Notes: generated by a model not told the origin, from the letters alone. A stretch of 5,006 nt of DNA from JAZQLP01 sp045542755 (GCA_045542755.1 JAZQLP010000153.1:1-5006), one strand, 5' to 3'. Counted from the stretch's first letter, positions 1 to 4,937 are shown. Made by a program: numbers and translations.

Positions 1-66
1 GTATGGGTTTTCTTTGCCCGCGGGCAAAGAAAACCCATACCGCCGATGGCGGTATGGGTTCGGGGA
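1..66. repeat. Truncated copy of a cloverleaf palindromic element (copy 1)
   Basis: The first 40 bases are a perfect palindrome. By comparison with the complete copy at 1775-1864 they split into the end of a first hairpin (1-6), a central hairpin 7-18/23-34 (GTTTTCTTTGCC paired with its complement), a third hairpin 35-44/48-57 (CCATACCGCC, loop GAT), and the right outer arm GTTCGGGGA at 58-66, identical to that of copy 2. The left outer arm and most of hairpin 1 lie before the window. The third hairpin differs from copy 2 at three positions, each compensated on the other arm, so pairing is conserved rather than sequence. On the reverse strand hairpin 3 followed by TTTTCTTT reads as a terminator. 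I do not recognise the family. Confidence 0.8.
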
Positions 67-95
67 CAATAGACGAAAATTTCACATTTGTTCTC

Positions 96-124
96 TTGAT
101 TTTTCGGTTAAAAGGTGGTATACT
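96..124 (+). promoter_or_regulatory. Sigma-A promoter of the ClC gene
   Basis: The -35 box is TTGATT (96-101) and the -10 box TATACT (119-124), with a 17-base spacer. A TG one base before the -10 (GTGGTATACT) gives an extended -10. Transcription should begin near 131, leaving a 5' leader of about 45 bases. That leader shows no riboswitch fold, so no fluoride or other ligand control is visible here. Confidence 0.8.
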
Positions 125-175
125 GTGTCAGGCAAAAATCCCTATTAATCAACATGATTCGAGAAAAGTTGTATT

Positions 176-1759
176 ATGAAAATTCATTCTTCCAATTATA
201 TAAAAAAGCTCCTTGGCCCCTGCCTTATTTTCTCTGCCCTTACGGGTATTTCGGCGGCGGTGATAATCACCCTTTTTCGGTGGCTTGCAGAAAAAGTCAT
301 ACACGGCTCGGGGATAATTTACGCCTTTGTTCGCTCGCATCCCCTTTTTCTGGCGGCTCTGGTTCCCGCGGCGGCTCTGTTGGGATTTCTGGCAGCTCTT
401 CTGCTAACCTATGCTCCCAGTTGTAAGGGTGGCGGCATACCCACGGCCGTGGCCGCACTCCGCGGAATCGTGAAGTTTGACTGGGCCAAGAGTATAATTC
501 TCCTTCCCATATCGGCCATTATGACCTACGTGGTGGGCGTTCCTTTGGGTAACGAAGGCCCCTGCGTTCAGATGGGTACCGCTATTGGCGGTGGCACTGC
601 CTGGGTAGTGGGCGGTAAAAAGAAGAGAGCCTGGTTCAGATATATAATGACGGGCGGCGCCTCGGCGGGCTTTGCCATGGCTACGGGAGCCCCCATTACG
701 GCCATCCTCTTTACAATGGAGGAGGCTCACAGCCGACTTTCGCCCCTTTTGTTTAGCGTCACTTCCATTGCGGTCATTTTCAGTGAGATATGCGTTGAGC
801 TTCTTGAGCCCATAGTTCACGTACCCCTAAAGCTTTTTGAGCTTCCCATTCCCGCACATTTGCCCCCCTATCTCCTCTGGCTTCCTCTTATCGTGGGTAT
901 AGTCTGCGGCGGATGCGCCATACTTTTTACCAGAGCTTACCTAAGATGCGACCAGTTTGTTCAGGAAAAGATGAAGAAGATTCCCTTCACGGTGAAGCTC
1001 CCCATAATATTTGTATCGGTTGCGATTATTGGATTTTTCAGCTCCGACATTCTCGGCTCGGGTCACTCCCTTATAGAAAAGCTTTTTGAGAGGGAGAGTA
1101 TCTGGTATCTTATTATAATTTTCTTCCTTGTCAGAGCCATTCTTATGATGGTTGCCAACACCTCGGGTGTTACGGGCGGCGTGTTCCTGCCCACCCTCAC
1201 CTTTGGAGCACTTCTCGGCGCCCTTTGCTCCGAGGCCTTTATTGCCATGGGTGTGGTTTCTCCCGATTTTCACATACTTTTCGTTACCGTGGGCATGGTT
1301 TCATTCCTTGGCGCGGCATCAAAAATCCCCCTTACCGCCTGCTTTTTTGCCATTGAGGCCCTTTGCGATATAAGCAATCTCATCCCCGTTGCCATTGGCG
1401 TGGCCGTGGCCTTCTTTATAGTTGAGATTTCCGGAGTTGACGACTTCGGCGCCACTATCGTTAAGGCTAAGGCCAATGCACGGAGAAGGGGCAAGACCCC
1501 CATTGAGGTGGAAGTATCCCTTGAGGTAAAGGAGGGAGCCTTTGTTGTTGACAAGATCATCAAGGACATTCTTTTGCCCGACTCCTGCGTTATCCTCTCC
1601 GTAAACAGAAGGTCAAAGGACTCCCGCGGAGGAGCCCTTGCAGAGGGGGATATAATCAACGTCCACTACGTAACCTACGACCCCGCTGATACTGCCATGG
1701 AGCTGGAAGCTCTGGTGGGAGAGCAGAGCGTCGGGGTGAGAGAGCTGATGAAAGTTTAA
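176..1759 (+). CDS. ClC-family chloride channel/antiporter with C-terminal TrkA-C (RCK-C) domain
   Basis: This 527-residue integral membrane protein should move chloride across the cytoplasmic membrane, either as a Cl-/H+ exchanger or as a channel. Family motifs appear in order: GGGIP (85-89, usually GSGIP), GNEGP (125-129, usually GREGP) with the gating glutamate E127, FTMEE (179-183) with E183 where the inner proton glutamate of exchangers lies, and GGVFLP (334-339). Hydrophobic helices run to about 418. Residues about 442-505 resemble a TrkA-C domain (LPDSCVILSVNR, then GGALAEGDIINVHY), a putative cytoplasmic ligand-sensing module. The serine of the central anion site is glycine (G86), and the usual tyrosine appears to be F424. 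Start: ATG 176 with GAGAAAAG at 161-168, a weak ribosome site 7 bases upstream. It is transcribed alone and followed after 15 bases by a terminator element. Family certain; substrate and mechanism inferred. Confidence 0.93.
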   Translation: MKIHSSNYIKKLLGPCLIFSALTGISAAVIITLFRWLAEKVIHGSGIIYAFVRSHPLFLAALVPAAALLGFLAALLLTYAPSCKGGGIPTAVAALRGIVKFDWAKSIILLPISAIMTYVVGVPLGNEGPCVQMGTAIGGGTAWVVGGKKKRAWFRYIMTGGASAGFAMATGAPITAILFTMEEAHSRLSPLLFSVTSIAVIFSEICVELLEPIVHVPLKLFELPIPAHLPPYLLWLPLIVGIVCGGCAILFTRAYLRCDQFVQEKMKKIPFTVKLPIIFVSVAIIGFFSSDILGSGHSLIEKLFERESIWYLIIIFFLVRAILMMVANTSGVTGGVFLPTLTFGALLGALCSEAFIAMGVVSPDFHILFVTVGMVSFLGAASKIPLTACFFAIEALCDISNLIPVAIGVAVAFFIVEISGVDDFGATIVKAKANARRRGKTPIEVEVSLEVKEGAFVVDKIIKDILLPDSCVILSVNRRSKDSRGGALAEGDIINVHYVTYDPADTAMELEALVGEQSVGVRELMKV

Positions 1760-1782
1760 CAGAATGCGGTATCGTCCCCGAA

Positions 1783-1812
1783 CACCCCTGCGAAAGCAGG
1801 GGTGTTTTCTTT
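1783..1812 (+). terminator. Rho-independent terminator of the ClC gene
   Basis: The stem CACCCCTGC/GCAGGGGTG (1783-1791 with 1796-1804, 9 bp, GC-rich, GAAA loop) is followed at once by TTTTCTTT (1805-1812). It lies 23 bases past the ClC stop. It is the left third of the cloverleaf element, and its T-tract is the left arm of the central hairpin. Confidence 0.8.
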
Positions 1813-1822
1813 GCCGAAAGGC

Positions 1823-1856
1823 AAAGAAAACCTCTTCCGCCCGCAGGCGGAAGAGG
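1823..1856 (-). terminator. Rho-independent terminator of the DUF2500-like gene
   Basis: Read on the reverse strand, the stem CCTCTTCCGCC/GGCGGAAGAGG (1856-1846 with 1841-1831, TGCG loop) is followed by TTTTCTTT (1830-1823). It is 24 bases past the stop at 1880. It mirrors the forward terminator and takes its T-tract from the opposite arm of the same central hairpin. Confidence 0.78.
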
Positions 1857-1879
1857 TTCGGGGAATTTTAGGTAATAGG

Positions 1880-2308
1880 TTACTGCTGTTCTGCATCAGG
1901 CTCAAAGCTGTATATCTGTCCGTCTACCAAGGTAAGGGTGCCTGTGAGGCCCACGTCGAAGCCCAGGTATATCTCCTCTTCCACGGGAATCTCCAGAATT
2001 TCGCCCTCGTCAGTCTTGAACTTGAGAAGGAAGTATCTTACCGTCTTGGGGAGCCAGTATCCGTGACCCGCTTCGGGGCTCATCTCGGTGCCGCAGACCA
2101 TGTCCACCACCTCTGCGTGAAAGGGCGGGGCTTTTGCAGTATCGTCAAAGAATTCGTCTTCTTCCTGCTGACAATGTTGGCAGTCAACGGACTTACCGTT
2201 TTGAACCACCTGCAAGACCTGCCATTCGTCTCTCTGCTCTCCGTAGTCTTCCATAATCTGGGCTACGGTCCTTTTTTCTATATAATCCTTAAATCCTTTT
2301 TCGCTCAT
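1880..2308 (-). CDS. Hypothetical protein with DUF2500-like C-terminal half
   Basis: This is a soluble, acidic 142-residue protein with no signal peptide or membrane helix. Residues about 90-136 (RYFLLKFKTDEGEILEIPV, then IYLGF, GTLTLVDGQIYSFEP) have the strand-rich layout of DUF2500-type domains, in which a YxVxF strand, a polar turn with G, a GxLT strand and a final FE recur. This resemblance is by eye. The N-terminal half carries CQHC (43-46), C72 and H64/H82, which could bind a metal or form a disulfide. Start: an ATG six bases further upstream exists, but GGAGG (2319-2315) touches it directly; GGAGG sits 6 bases before the ATG at 2308, so the shorter form is chosen. It lies 40 bases downstream of the DUF6897-like gene with no terminator between, so the two probably share a transcript. 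Function unknown. Confidence 0.75.
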   Translation of the reverse strand: MSEKGFKDYIEKRTVAQIMEDYGEQRDEWQVLQVVQNGKSVDCQHCQQEEDEFFDDTAKAPPFHAEVVDMVCGTEMSPEAGHGYWLPKTVRYFLLKFKTDEGEILEIPVEEEIYLGFDVGLTGTLTLVDGQIYSFEPDAEQQ

Positions 2309-2348
2309 GGTCATCCTCCGCGCGTGCTCACCGACAAATTAGAAATTA

Positions 2349-2693
2349 TCAATCCAATACGACAGATTTTCCTTTTCCGTTCTTGCTTCTGGGATATTCT
2401 CTGATACGGATAACGAAGTCAAGGTTGAGCGCTTCGATCTTGCCCTTCTTTTCCAGCAGGATCGCTCCGTCGGTTACTTCTTTTATTACACCCACGTACT
2501 CGTGGCTTCCGTCAAAAGAATAAATAATACACTCTTTATCAATAAATTTTTGTGCAAGCTCTTTCATTTGGGTATTGCCTCCTGATTTTCTTTTTTTAAT
2601 TATTTTACTTATGGTTGTGGCTTTTCGCCGATTACGAGATATAATAACCATATTAAGCAACAGTAGGAATATGGGTATGTATGTCGGATTCAA
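2349..2693 (-). CDS. DUF6897-like small protein with N-terminal membrane anchor
   Basis: The 114-residue form starts at TTG 2693. A near-perfect ribosome site, GGCGGTGAT, ends 3 bases before it. Residues 4-19 form one hydrophobic helix, followed by a basic stretch (SRNRRK, IIKKRK), which predicts a cytoplasmic C-terminus. Residues 43-105 match what I recall of DUF6897, a small Sm/beta-barrel-like domain of Clostridia: KECIIYS, GVIKEVTDGAILLE, then NLDFVIRIREYPR. An in-frame ATG at 2567 (M43) with AGGAGG 10 bases upstream could yield a soluble 72-residue form consisting of the domain alone. It is the first gene after the promoter at 2732-2760 and precedes the DUF2500-like gene. Function is unknown; the family resemblance is recognised by eye. 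Confidence 0.75.
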   Translation of the reverse strand: MNPTYIPIFLLLLNMVIISRNRRKATTISKIIKKRKSGGNTQMKELAQKFIDKECIIYSFDGSHEYVGVIKEVTDGAILLEKKGKIEALNLDFVIRIREYPRSKNGKGKSVVLD

Positions 2694-2731
2694 TCTATCA
2701 CCGCCGTAAACGTAAGTTTATTTATTAACTC

Positions 2732-2760
2732 ATTATATCATAAAATCTTCGAAATGTAAA
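2732..2760 (-). promoter_or_regulatory. Sigma-A promoter of the DUF6897-like/DUF2500-like operon
   Basis: On the reverse strand the -35 is TTTACA (2760-2755) and the -10 is TATAAT (2737-2732), with a 17-base spacer and a TGA extension before the -10. Transcription should start near 2725, about 32 bases before the TTG start. The -35 lies directly beside the tail of the upstream gene's terminator. Confidence 0.82.
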
Positions 2761-2793
2761 GAGAACGGTTCAATTTTTTTACAAATTGAACCG
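2755..2793 (-). terminator. Probable terminator of the small membrane-protein gene
   Basis: The inverted repeat CGGTTCAATTT/AAATTGAACCG (2766-2776 with 2783-2793) has 11 perfect pairs and a 6-base loop. On the reverse strand it is followed by TTCTCTTTACA, a weak T-rich tail that overlaps the next promoter's -35. It lies 40 bases past the stop at 2833. The stem is AT-rich and the tail imperfect, so termination may be partial. An operator for the adjacent promoter is an alternative. Confidence 0.6.
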
Positions 2794-2796
2794 CTG

Positions 2797-2831
2797 TATT
2801 TAACGCTTATTCTGTTAGATAAAGGGAATTG
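2797..2831 (-). repeat. 35-bp repeat just after a stop codon (copy A)
   Basis: It matches 4204-4239 at about 31 of 36 aligned positions, with one single-base indel. The conserved core is AACGCTT then TTCTGTTAGA as read on the plus strand. Three of the four substitutions are transitions. Both copies lie between a reverse-strand stop codon and its terminator, so they are transcribed but untranslated. Confidence 0.7.
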
Positions 2832-2832
2832 G

Positions 2833-3180
2833 TTACCTCCACATCATCATTTGACAGAATTGATAAGTTATCAAGAGGGATACCAAAAACATACCAACTA
2901 TATACAGAATTCTGAGCCACATATTTTCTTTAAGTATTCTCTTGGATAGTAATACTGAAATGGCAGTGGCACAAATAGAGATGAACAACCAAAACAAAGC
3001 AGTAAAGTCGTTGGCATTAAAATTGTTTTCAACCATATTCCCAAACTCATCTATTACAGGGCAACCACAACCAAGCCATTGTACAATGAATTGTTGATTT
3101 GCCCAACTGTACGGGACAAGCAAAACCACAAACAATAAAAGAGGTGCTAAAAGAACTGCTGTCTTTTTTATCAACTTCAT
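2833..3180 (-). CDS. Small three-helix membrane protein with GCGCP motif, unknown function
   Basis: This is a 115-residue protein. The basic N-terminus (MKLIKK) leads into a hydrophobic segment at about 7-26, either an uncleaved signal anchor or a signal peptide. A polar loop of about 33 residues contains GCGCP (37-41, with C38 and C40) and NANDFT (55-60). Two more helices follow at about 61-79 and 88-107. With a cytoplasmic N-terminus the cysteine loop would face outside. Start: ATG 3180 with AAAGGAG (3196-3190) 9 bases upstream. It follows the TraX-like gene by 58 bases with no clear promoter or terminator between, so co-transcription is likely. I do not recognise the family, though the CxC loop suggests metal binding or a disulfide. 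Confidence 0.75.
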   Translation of the reverse strand: MKLIKKTAVLLAPLLLFVVLLVPYSWANQQFIVQWLGCGCPVIDEFGNMVENNFNANDFTALFWLFISICATAISVLLSKRILKENMWLRILYIVGMFLVSLLITYQFCQMMMWR

Positions 3181-3238
3181 ACAATCACGCTCCTTTGTTA
3201 ACCGTATCTCTTATCTTAAATTGCTCAATAAATGGAAT

Positions 3239-3976
3239 TTATAGGAATTTCAGGAGACCTAAAATCAGTAAATGCAGCGGATAAAACGCATAGTAACCAT
3301 ATTGCAGTGCTTTATTATGATAACCCTGCTTTCCGCGATACAACCATATGGGTATCAATGCCAGAAGGGCAAAGCCTTGTCTTGCAATAAAATGTGTTTG
3401 TCCAAATATATTGACTTCATAGGAGAAACCGCCAAGCATCTCAAAGTTTATGTAGTACAAGCAGGCAAGCTGTCCCAGATAGCACCACCACTTTTTGCCC
3501 TTGAAAAAATAGAAAACAAGGACGGTTAAAATTCCCGCATTATAAAAGTCAACAAAAGTAATGATGCCCCCAATATATCCGATGCAAACGGTTGCGATTC
3601 CTACTAAAATTCGTATCCAGATTTTCTTTGCTTTTACTTTTTCATTCCAATGAATAAGTCCAATCGAAATTAAAAAGCTCCAAAGGACGTTTTGATGTAT
3701 GGGGTAAAATATGCTGCTGCCCATTGCCAAGTTGAAGGGGATTTCGGAAAGAACCGCAAATAACAATAGTCTACCTACATATTTTTTTATATTTTTCGTG
3801 TGAAAGTATCCTTCCACGATCATAAATGCATAAAGGGGGAAGGTCAATCTTCCGATGCAGGTCAGCCAGTCGTTTCCGCTTACGATCGTTCCCCACAAAT
3901 GGTCGCACAGCATAAATATCATGGCCATAATGTGCAATGAAAATGACGTTGTTTCTATTTTAAATTTGCTTTTCAT
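3239..3976 (-). CDS. TraX-family membrane protein (putative acyltransferase)
   Basis: The 245 residues are close to the length of the F-plasmid TraX (about 248), which N-acetylates pilin. Orphan homologues are common in Clostridia, where the substrate is unknown. Family-like features: a helix with MLCDHLWG (D25, H26), IGRLTFPLYAFMIVEGYFHT (41-60) with R43, E55 and H59, then KYVGRLLLFAVLSEIPFN, and near the end the signature FYPLHLLIL (231-239). About eight hydrophobic helices are visible. Start: ATG 3976 with GGGAGG 11 bases upstream; the preceding codon TTG (3979) would give a better 8-base spacing and add only one residue. The reading frame stays open further upstream through the promoter and heptamer array, but that part is not coding. 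It has its own promoter, and no conjugation genes are nearby. Confidence 0.88.
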   Translation of the reverse strand: MKSKFKIETTSFSLHIMAMIFMLCDHLWGTIVSGNDWLTCIGRLTFPLYAFMIVEGYFHTKNIKKYVGRLLLFAVLSEIPFNLAMGSSIFYPIHQNVLWSFLISIGLIHWNEKVKAKKIWIRILVGIATVCIGYIGGIITFVDFYNAGILTVLVFYFFKGKKWWCYLGQLACLYYINFEMLGGFSYEVNIFGQTHFIARQGFALLALIPIWLYRGKQGYHNKALQYGYYAFYPLHLLILGLLKFL

Positions 3977-4015
3977 CAATATCTGTGCCTCCCATGTGGA
4001 TTGTATGACAGTTGT

Positions 4016-4044
4016 ATTATAGCATAAAAATAGGGAAAAGTAAA
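4016..4044 (-). promoter_or_regulatory. Sigma-A promoter of the TraX-like gene
   Basis: On the reverse strand the -35 is TTTACT (4044-4039) and the -10 is TATAAT (4021-4016), with a 17-base spacer and a TGC extension. Transcription should start near 4009, about 33 bases before the start codon. Over 34 bases it is identical at 27 positions to the promoter at 4833-4861. Confidence 0.82.
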
Positions 4045-4059
4045 GAGGGGATAGGGGAG

Positions 4060-4076
4060 CCGCCGCTTTGCGGCGG
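4060..4076. repeat. GC-rich hairpin beside the heptamer array
   Basis: CCGCCGC (4060-4066) pairs perfectly with GCGGCGG (4070-4076) across a TTT loop. It borders the left side of the heptamer array. A smaller hairpin, CGCC-TGC-GGCG at 4141-4151, borders the right. No T-tract follows on either strand, so it is not an ordinary terminator. Confidence 0.7.
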
Positions 4077-4137
4077 AATGAATAATTCATAATGCATAAT
4101 GCAGAATGCAGAATGCAAAATGCAGAATGCAGAATGG
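4075..4137. repeat. Heptamer tandem repeat array, nine units
   Basis: Nine 7-bp units lie in one register: GGAATGA, ATAATTC, ATAATGC, ATAATGC, AGAATGC, AGAATGC, AAAATGC, AGAATGC, AGAATGG. The centre is nearly uniform and the edges have decayed. It resembles the short tandemly repeated heptamers known from intergenic DNA in several bacterial groups. It lies between the terminator of the DUF2247-like gene and the promoter of the TraX-like gene. Confidence 0.85.
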
Positions 4138-4157
4138 TGGCGCCTGCGGCGACGGAT

Positions 4158-4189
4158 AAAAAAAGAGAGAATATCCGAAGATATTCTCT
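4158..4189 (-). terminator. Terminator of the DUF2247-like gene
   Basis: On the reverse strand AGAGAATATC/GATATTCTCT (4189-4180 with 4175-4166, 10 bp) closes a C(TTCG)G tetraloop, an exceptionally stable type. It is followed by C and seven T (4164-4158). It lies inside a 36-bp block (4154-4189) repeated without change at 4877-4912. Confidence 0.88.
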
Positions 4190-4203
4190 GAATTTTGCGC
4201 CAA

Positions 4204-4239
4204 TATTCAACGCTTGTTCTGTTAGACAAATTGGAATTG
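4204..4239 (-). repeat. 35-bp repeat just after a stop codon (copy B)
   Basis: This is the partner of 2797-2831. It lies in the untranslated tail between the DUF2247-like stop (4258) and its terminator. On the reverse strand both copies read TCTAACAGAA then AAGCGTT. No strong hairpin is visible inside it. Confidence 0.7.
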
Positions 4240-4257
4240 ACAAACAGTTAGATGAAA

Positions 4258-4791
4258 TTATTTTTTGAACATGCTTTTAATTTTATCAACTAACGATGGC
4301 TTCTTTACGGTATTTTTGCTCCAAATAAGGTTTGAATCGAGGGGCGTTCCGTTATCAAGATATGAGATGAAAGCAAAATCGAAGCTTTCCCAAGAAATTA
4401 TCCCATCTTTAGCCAAGGAATAATAATCATTCAGATAATACATACTTCCCCATAATTGAATATCAAAATCTCCGGGGTCGCCAACGTTAAGTGCCAAGCG
4501 ATACATGGTAGATGATATTTCTTCCTTGTTCATTCTGTTTGAGTAATAAGCATCCTTGAAAAACAATCTTAATCTATCGCAAACAACCGCTTCGTCAAAG
4601 GGCTGTTCCGCACAGAAATTATGAAGCACAGAAATAGTTTTGTTAATATCGGACCCACAACAAGCAAGTTCCAAAACGATGTCGCTTAAAGGATTTTCAG
4701 ATTCTAAATAATGGGTTAACCATTCATCATAGCTGTCATCCAAGCCAGTCATCAGCATAATTTTATGGTAAAATGCATCCTCTCGTTTCAA
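4258..4791 (-). CDS. DUF2247-like hypothetical protein
   Basis: This is a soluble 177-residue protein, acidic over most of its length with a basic C-terminal tail (VDKIKSMFKK). Predicted to be mainly helical, it has YDEWLTHYLE (21-30), IVLELACCGSDI (38-49), VCDRLRLFFKDAYYSN (70-85) and a late ISWESFDFAFISYLDNG (132-148). The layout resembles DUF2247, a family of unknown role sometimes found among immunity-type proteins; this is by eye and uncertain. Start: the frame stays open to TTG 4815, but the strong ribosome site GGAGGTGAG (4804-4796) falls inside that extension, so the start is the TTG at 4791, 8 bases past GGAGG. It has its own promoter and terminator, so it is a single-gene unit upstream of the TraX-like gene. 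No toxin gene is visible beside it. Confidence 0.8.
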   Translation of the reverse strand: MKREDAFYHKIMLMTGLDDSYDEWLTHYLESENPLSDIVLELACCGSDINKTISVLHNFCAEQPFDEAVVCDRLRLFFKDAYYSNRMNKEEISSTMYRLALNVGDPGDFDIQLWGSMYYLNDYYSLAKDGIISWESFDFAFISYLDNGTPLDSNLIWSKNTVKKPSLVDKIKSMFKK

Positions 4792-4795
4792 AGAA

Positions 4796-4804
4796 CTCAC
4801 CTCC
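4796..4804 (-). promoter_or_regulatory. Ribosome binding site that fixes a TTG start
   Basis: GGAGGTGAG on the reverse strand is almost the full anti-Shine-Dalgarno complement and lies 8 bases before TTG 4791. It rules out the TTG at 4815 as the main start. A GTG inside it is too close to be used. Confidence 0.8.
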
Positions 4805-4832
4805 GCTAAATTCAAGTTTATCGATTAGTTAG

Positions 4833-4861
4833 ATTATACCATAAAAACGGCAAAAAGTAAA
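4833..4861 (-). promoter_or_regulatory. Sigma-A promoter of the DUF2247-like gene
   Basis: On the reverse strand the -35 is TTTACT (4861-4856) and the -10 is TATAAT (4838-4833), with a 17-base spacer and a TGG extension. It has the same design and largely the same sequence as the TraX promoter. Transcription should begin near 4826, about 34 bases before the TTG start. Confidence 0.82.
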
Positions 4862-4880
4862 TAGCACGGCGGAAAAGGAT

Positions 4881-4921
4881 AAAAAAAGAGAGAATATCCG
4901 AAGATATTCTCTCTCTTTTTT
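4881..4921. terminator. Bidirectional terminator, duplicate of the 4158-4189 hairpin
   Basis: The stem 4887-4898/4903-4914 (12 bp) has a CGAA loop on the plus strand and TTCG on the minus strand. Seven A (4881-4887) give a T-run for reverse-strand transcripts; TTTTTT (4916-4921) gives one for forward transcripts. It most likely ends the reverse gene that stops at 4938. The inner 36 bp (4877-4912) are identical to 4154-4189. Confidence 0.85.
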
Positions 4922-4937
4922 AACGGTAAATTGGAAA

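Larger units (their letters stand above)
1775..1864. repeat. Complete cloverleaf palindromic element (copy 2)
   Basis: Outside the loops every base is paired. The outer stem is 1775-1783 with 1856-1864 (TCCCCGAAC/GTTCGGGGA, 9 bp). Hairpin 1 is 1784-1791/1796-1803 (8 bp, GAAA loop). Hairpin 2 is 1804-1815/1820-1831 (12 bp, GAAA loop, GTTTTCTTTGCC). Hairpin 3 is 1832-1841/1846-1855 (10 bp, CGCA loop). The four helices meet with no unpaired junction base. Copy 1 at the window start has the same orientation and outer arm. The element fills the space between convergent genes: the ClC stop is 15 bases to the left and the stop of the reverse gene 15 bases to the right. It is not a tRNA: arm lengths, lack of junction bases and lack of a T-loop rule that out. 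Whether it works as DNA cruciform, RNA, or simply a double terminator is unknown. Confidence 0.88.

Noticed and set aside
125..175. Possible fluoride riboswitch before the ClC gene
   Set aside because: The leader is only about 45 bases and lacks the conserved fluoride-riboswitch stems. The protein also lacks the methionine typical of the fluoride-type ClC filter.
404..820. Reverse-strand reading frame inside the ClC gene
   Set aside because: It is antisense to the conserved ClC motifs, low in hydrophobic pattern, and has no ribosome site or promoter.
1775..1864. tRNA gene
   Set aside because: The cloverleaf is only superficial: arm lengths of 9, 8, 12 and 10, no junction nucleotides, no T-loop sequence, no 7-base anticodon loop.
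1802..2404. Forward 200-codon reading frame
   Set aside because: It begins inside the terminator element and runs antisense across the DUF2500-like gene, which has a strong ribosome site and a family-like sequence. The forward frame has neither.
4075..4137. CRISPR array
   Set aside because: Units are 7 bp with no spacers, and no cas gene is present.
3977..4243. N-terminal extension of the TraX-like protein
   Set aside because: The extra 89 codons translate the heptamer array (repeated HSAFCIL-type residues), a terminator and the promoter. The TraX family begins at about the ATG at 3976.
4792..4815. Longer DUF2247-like protein starting at TTG 4815
   Set aside because: The strong ribosome site GGAGGTGAG would lie within the coding sequence, 8 bases before a better-placed TTG.
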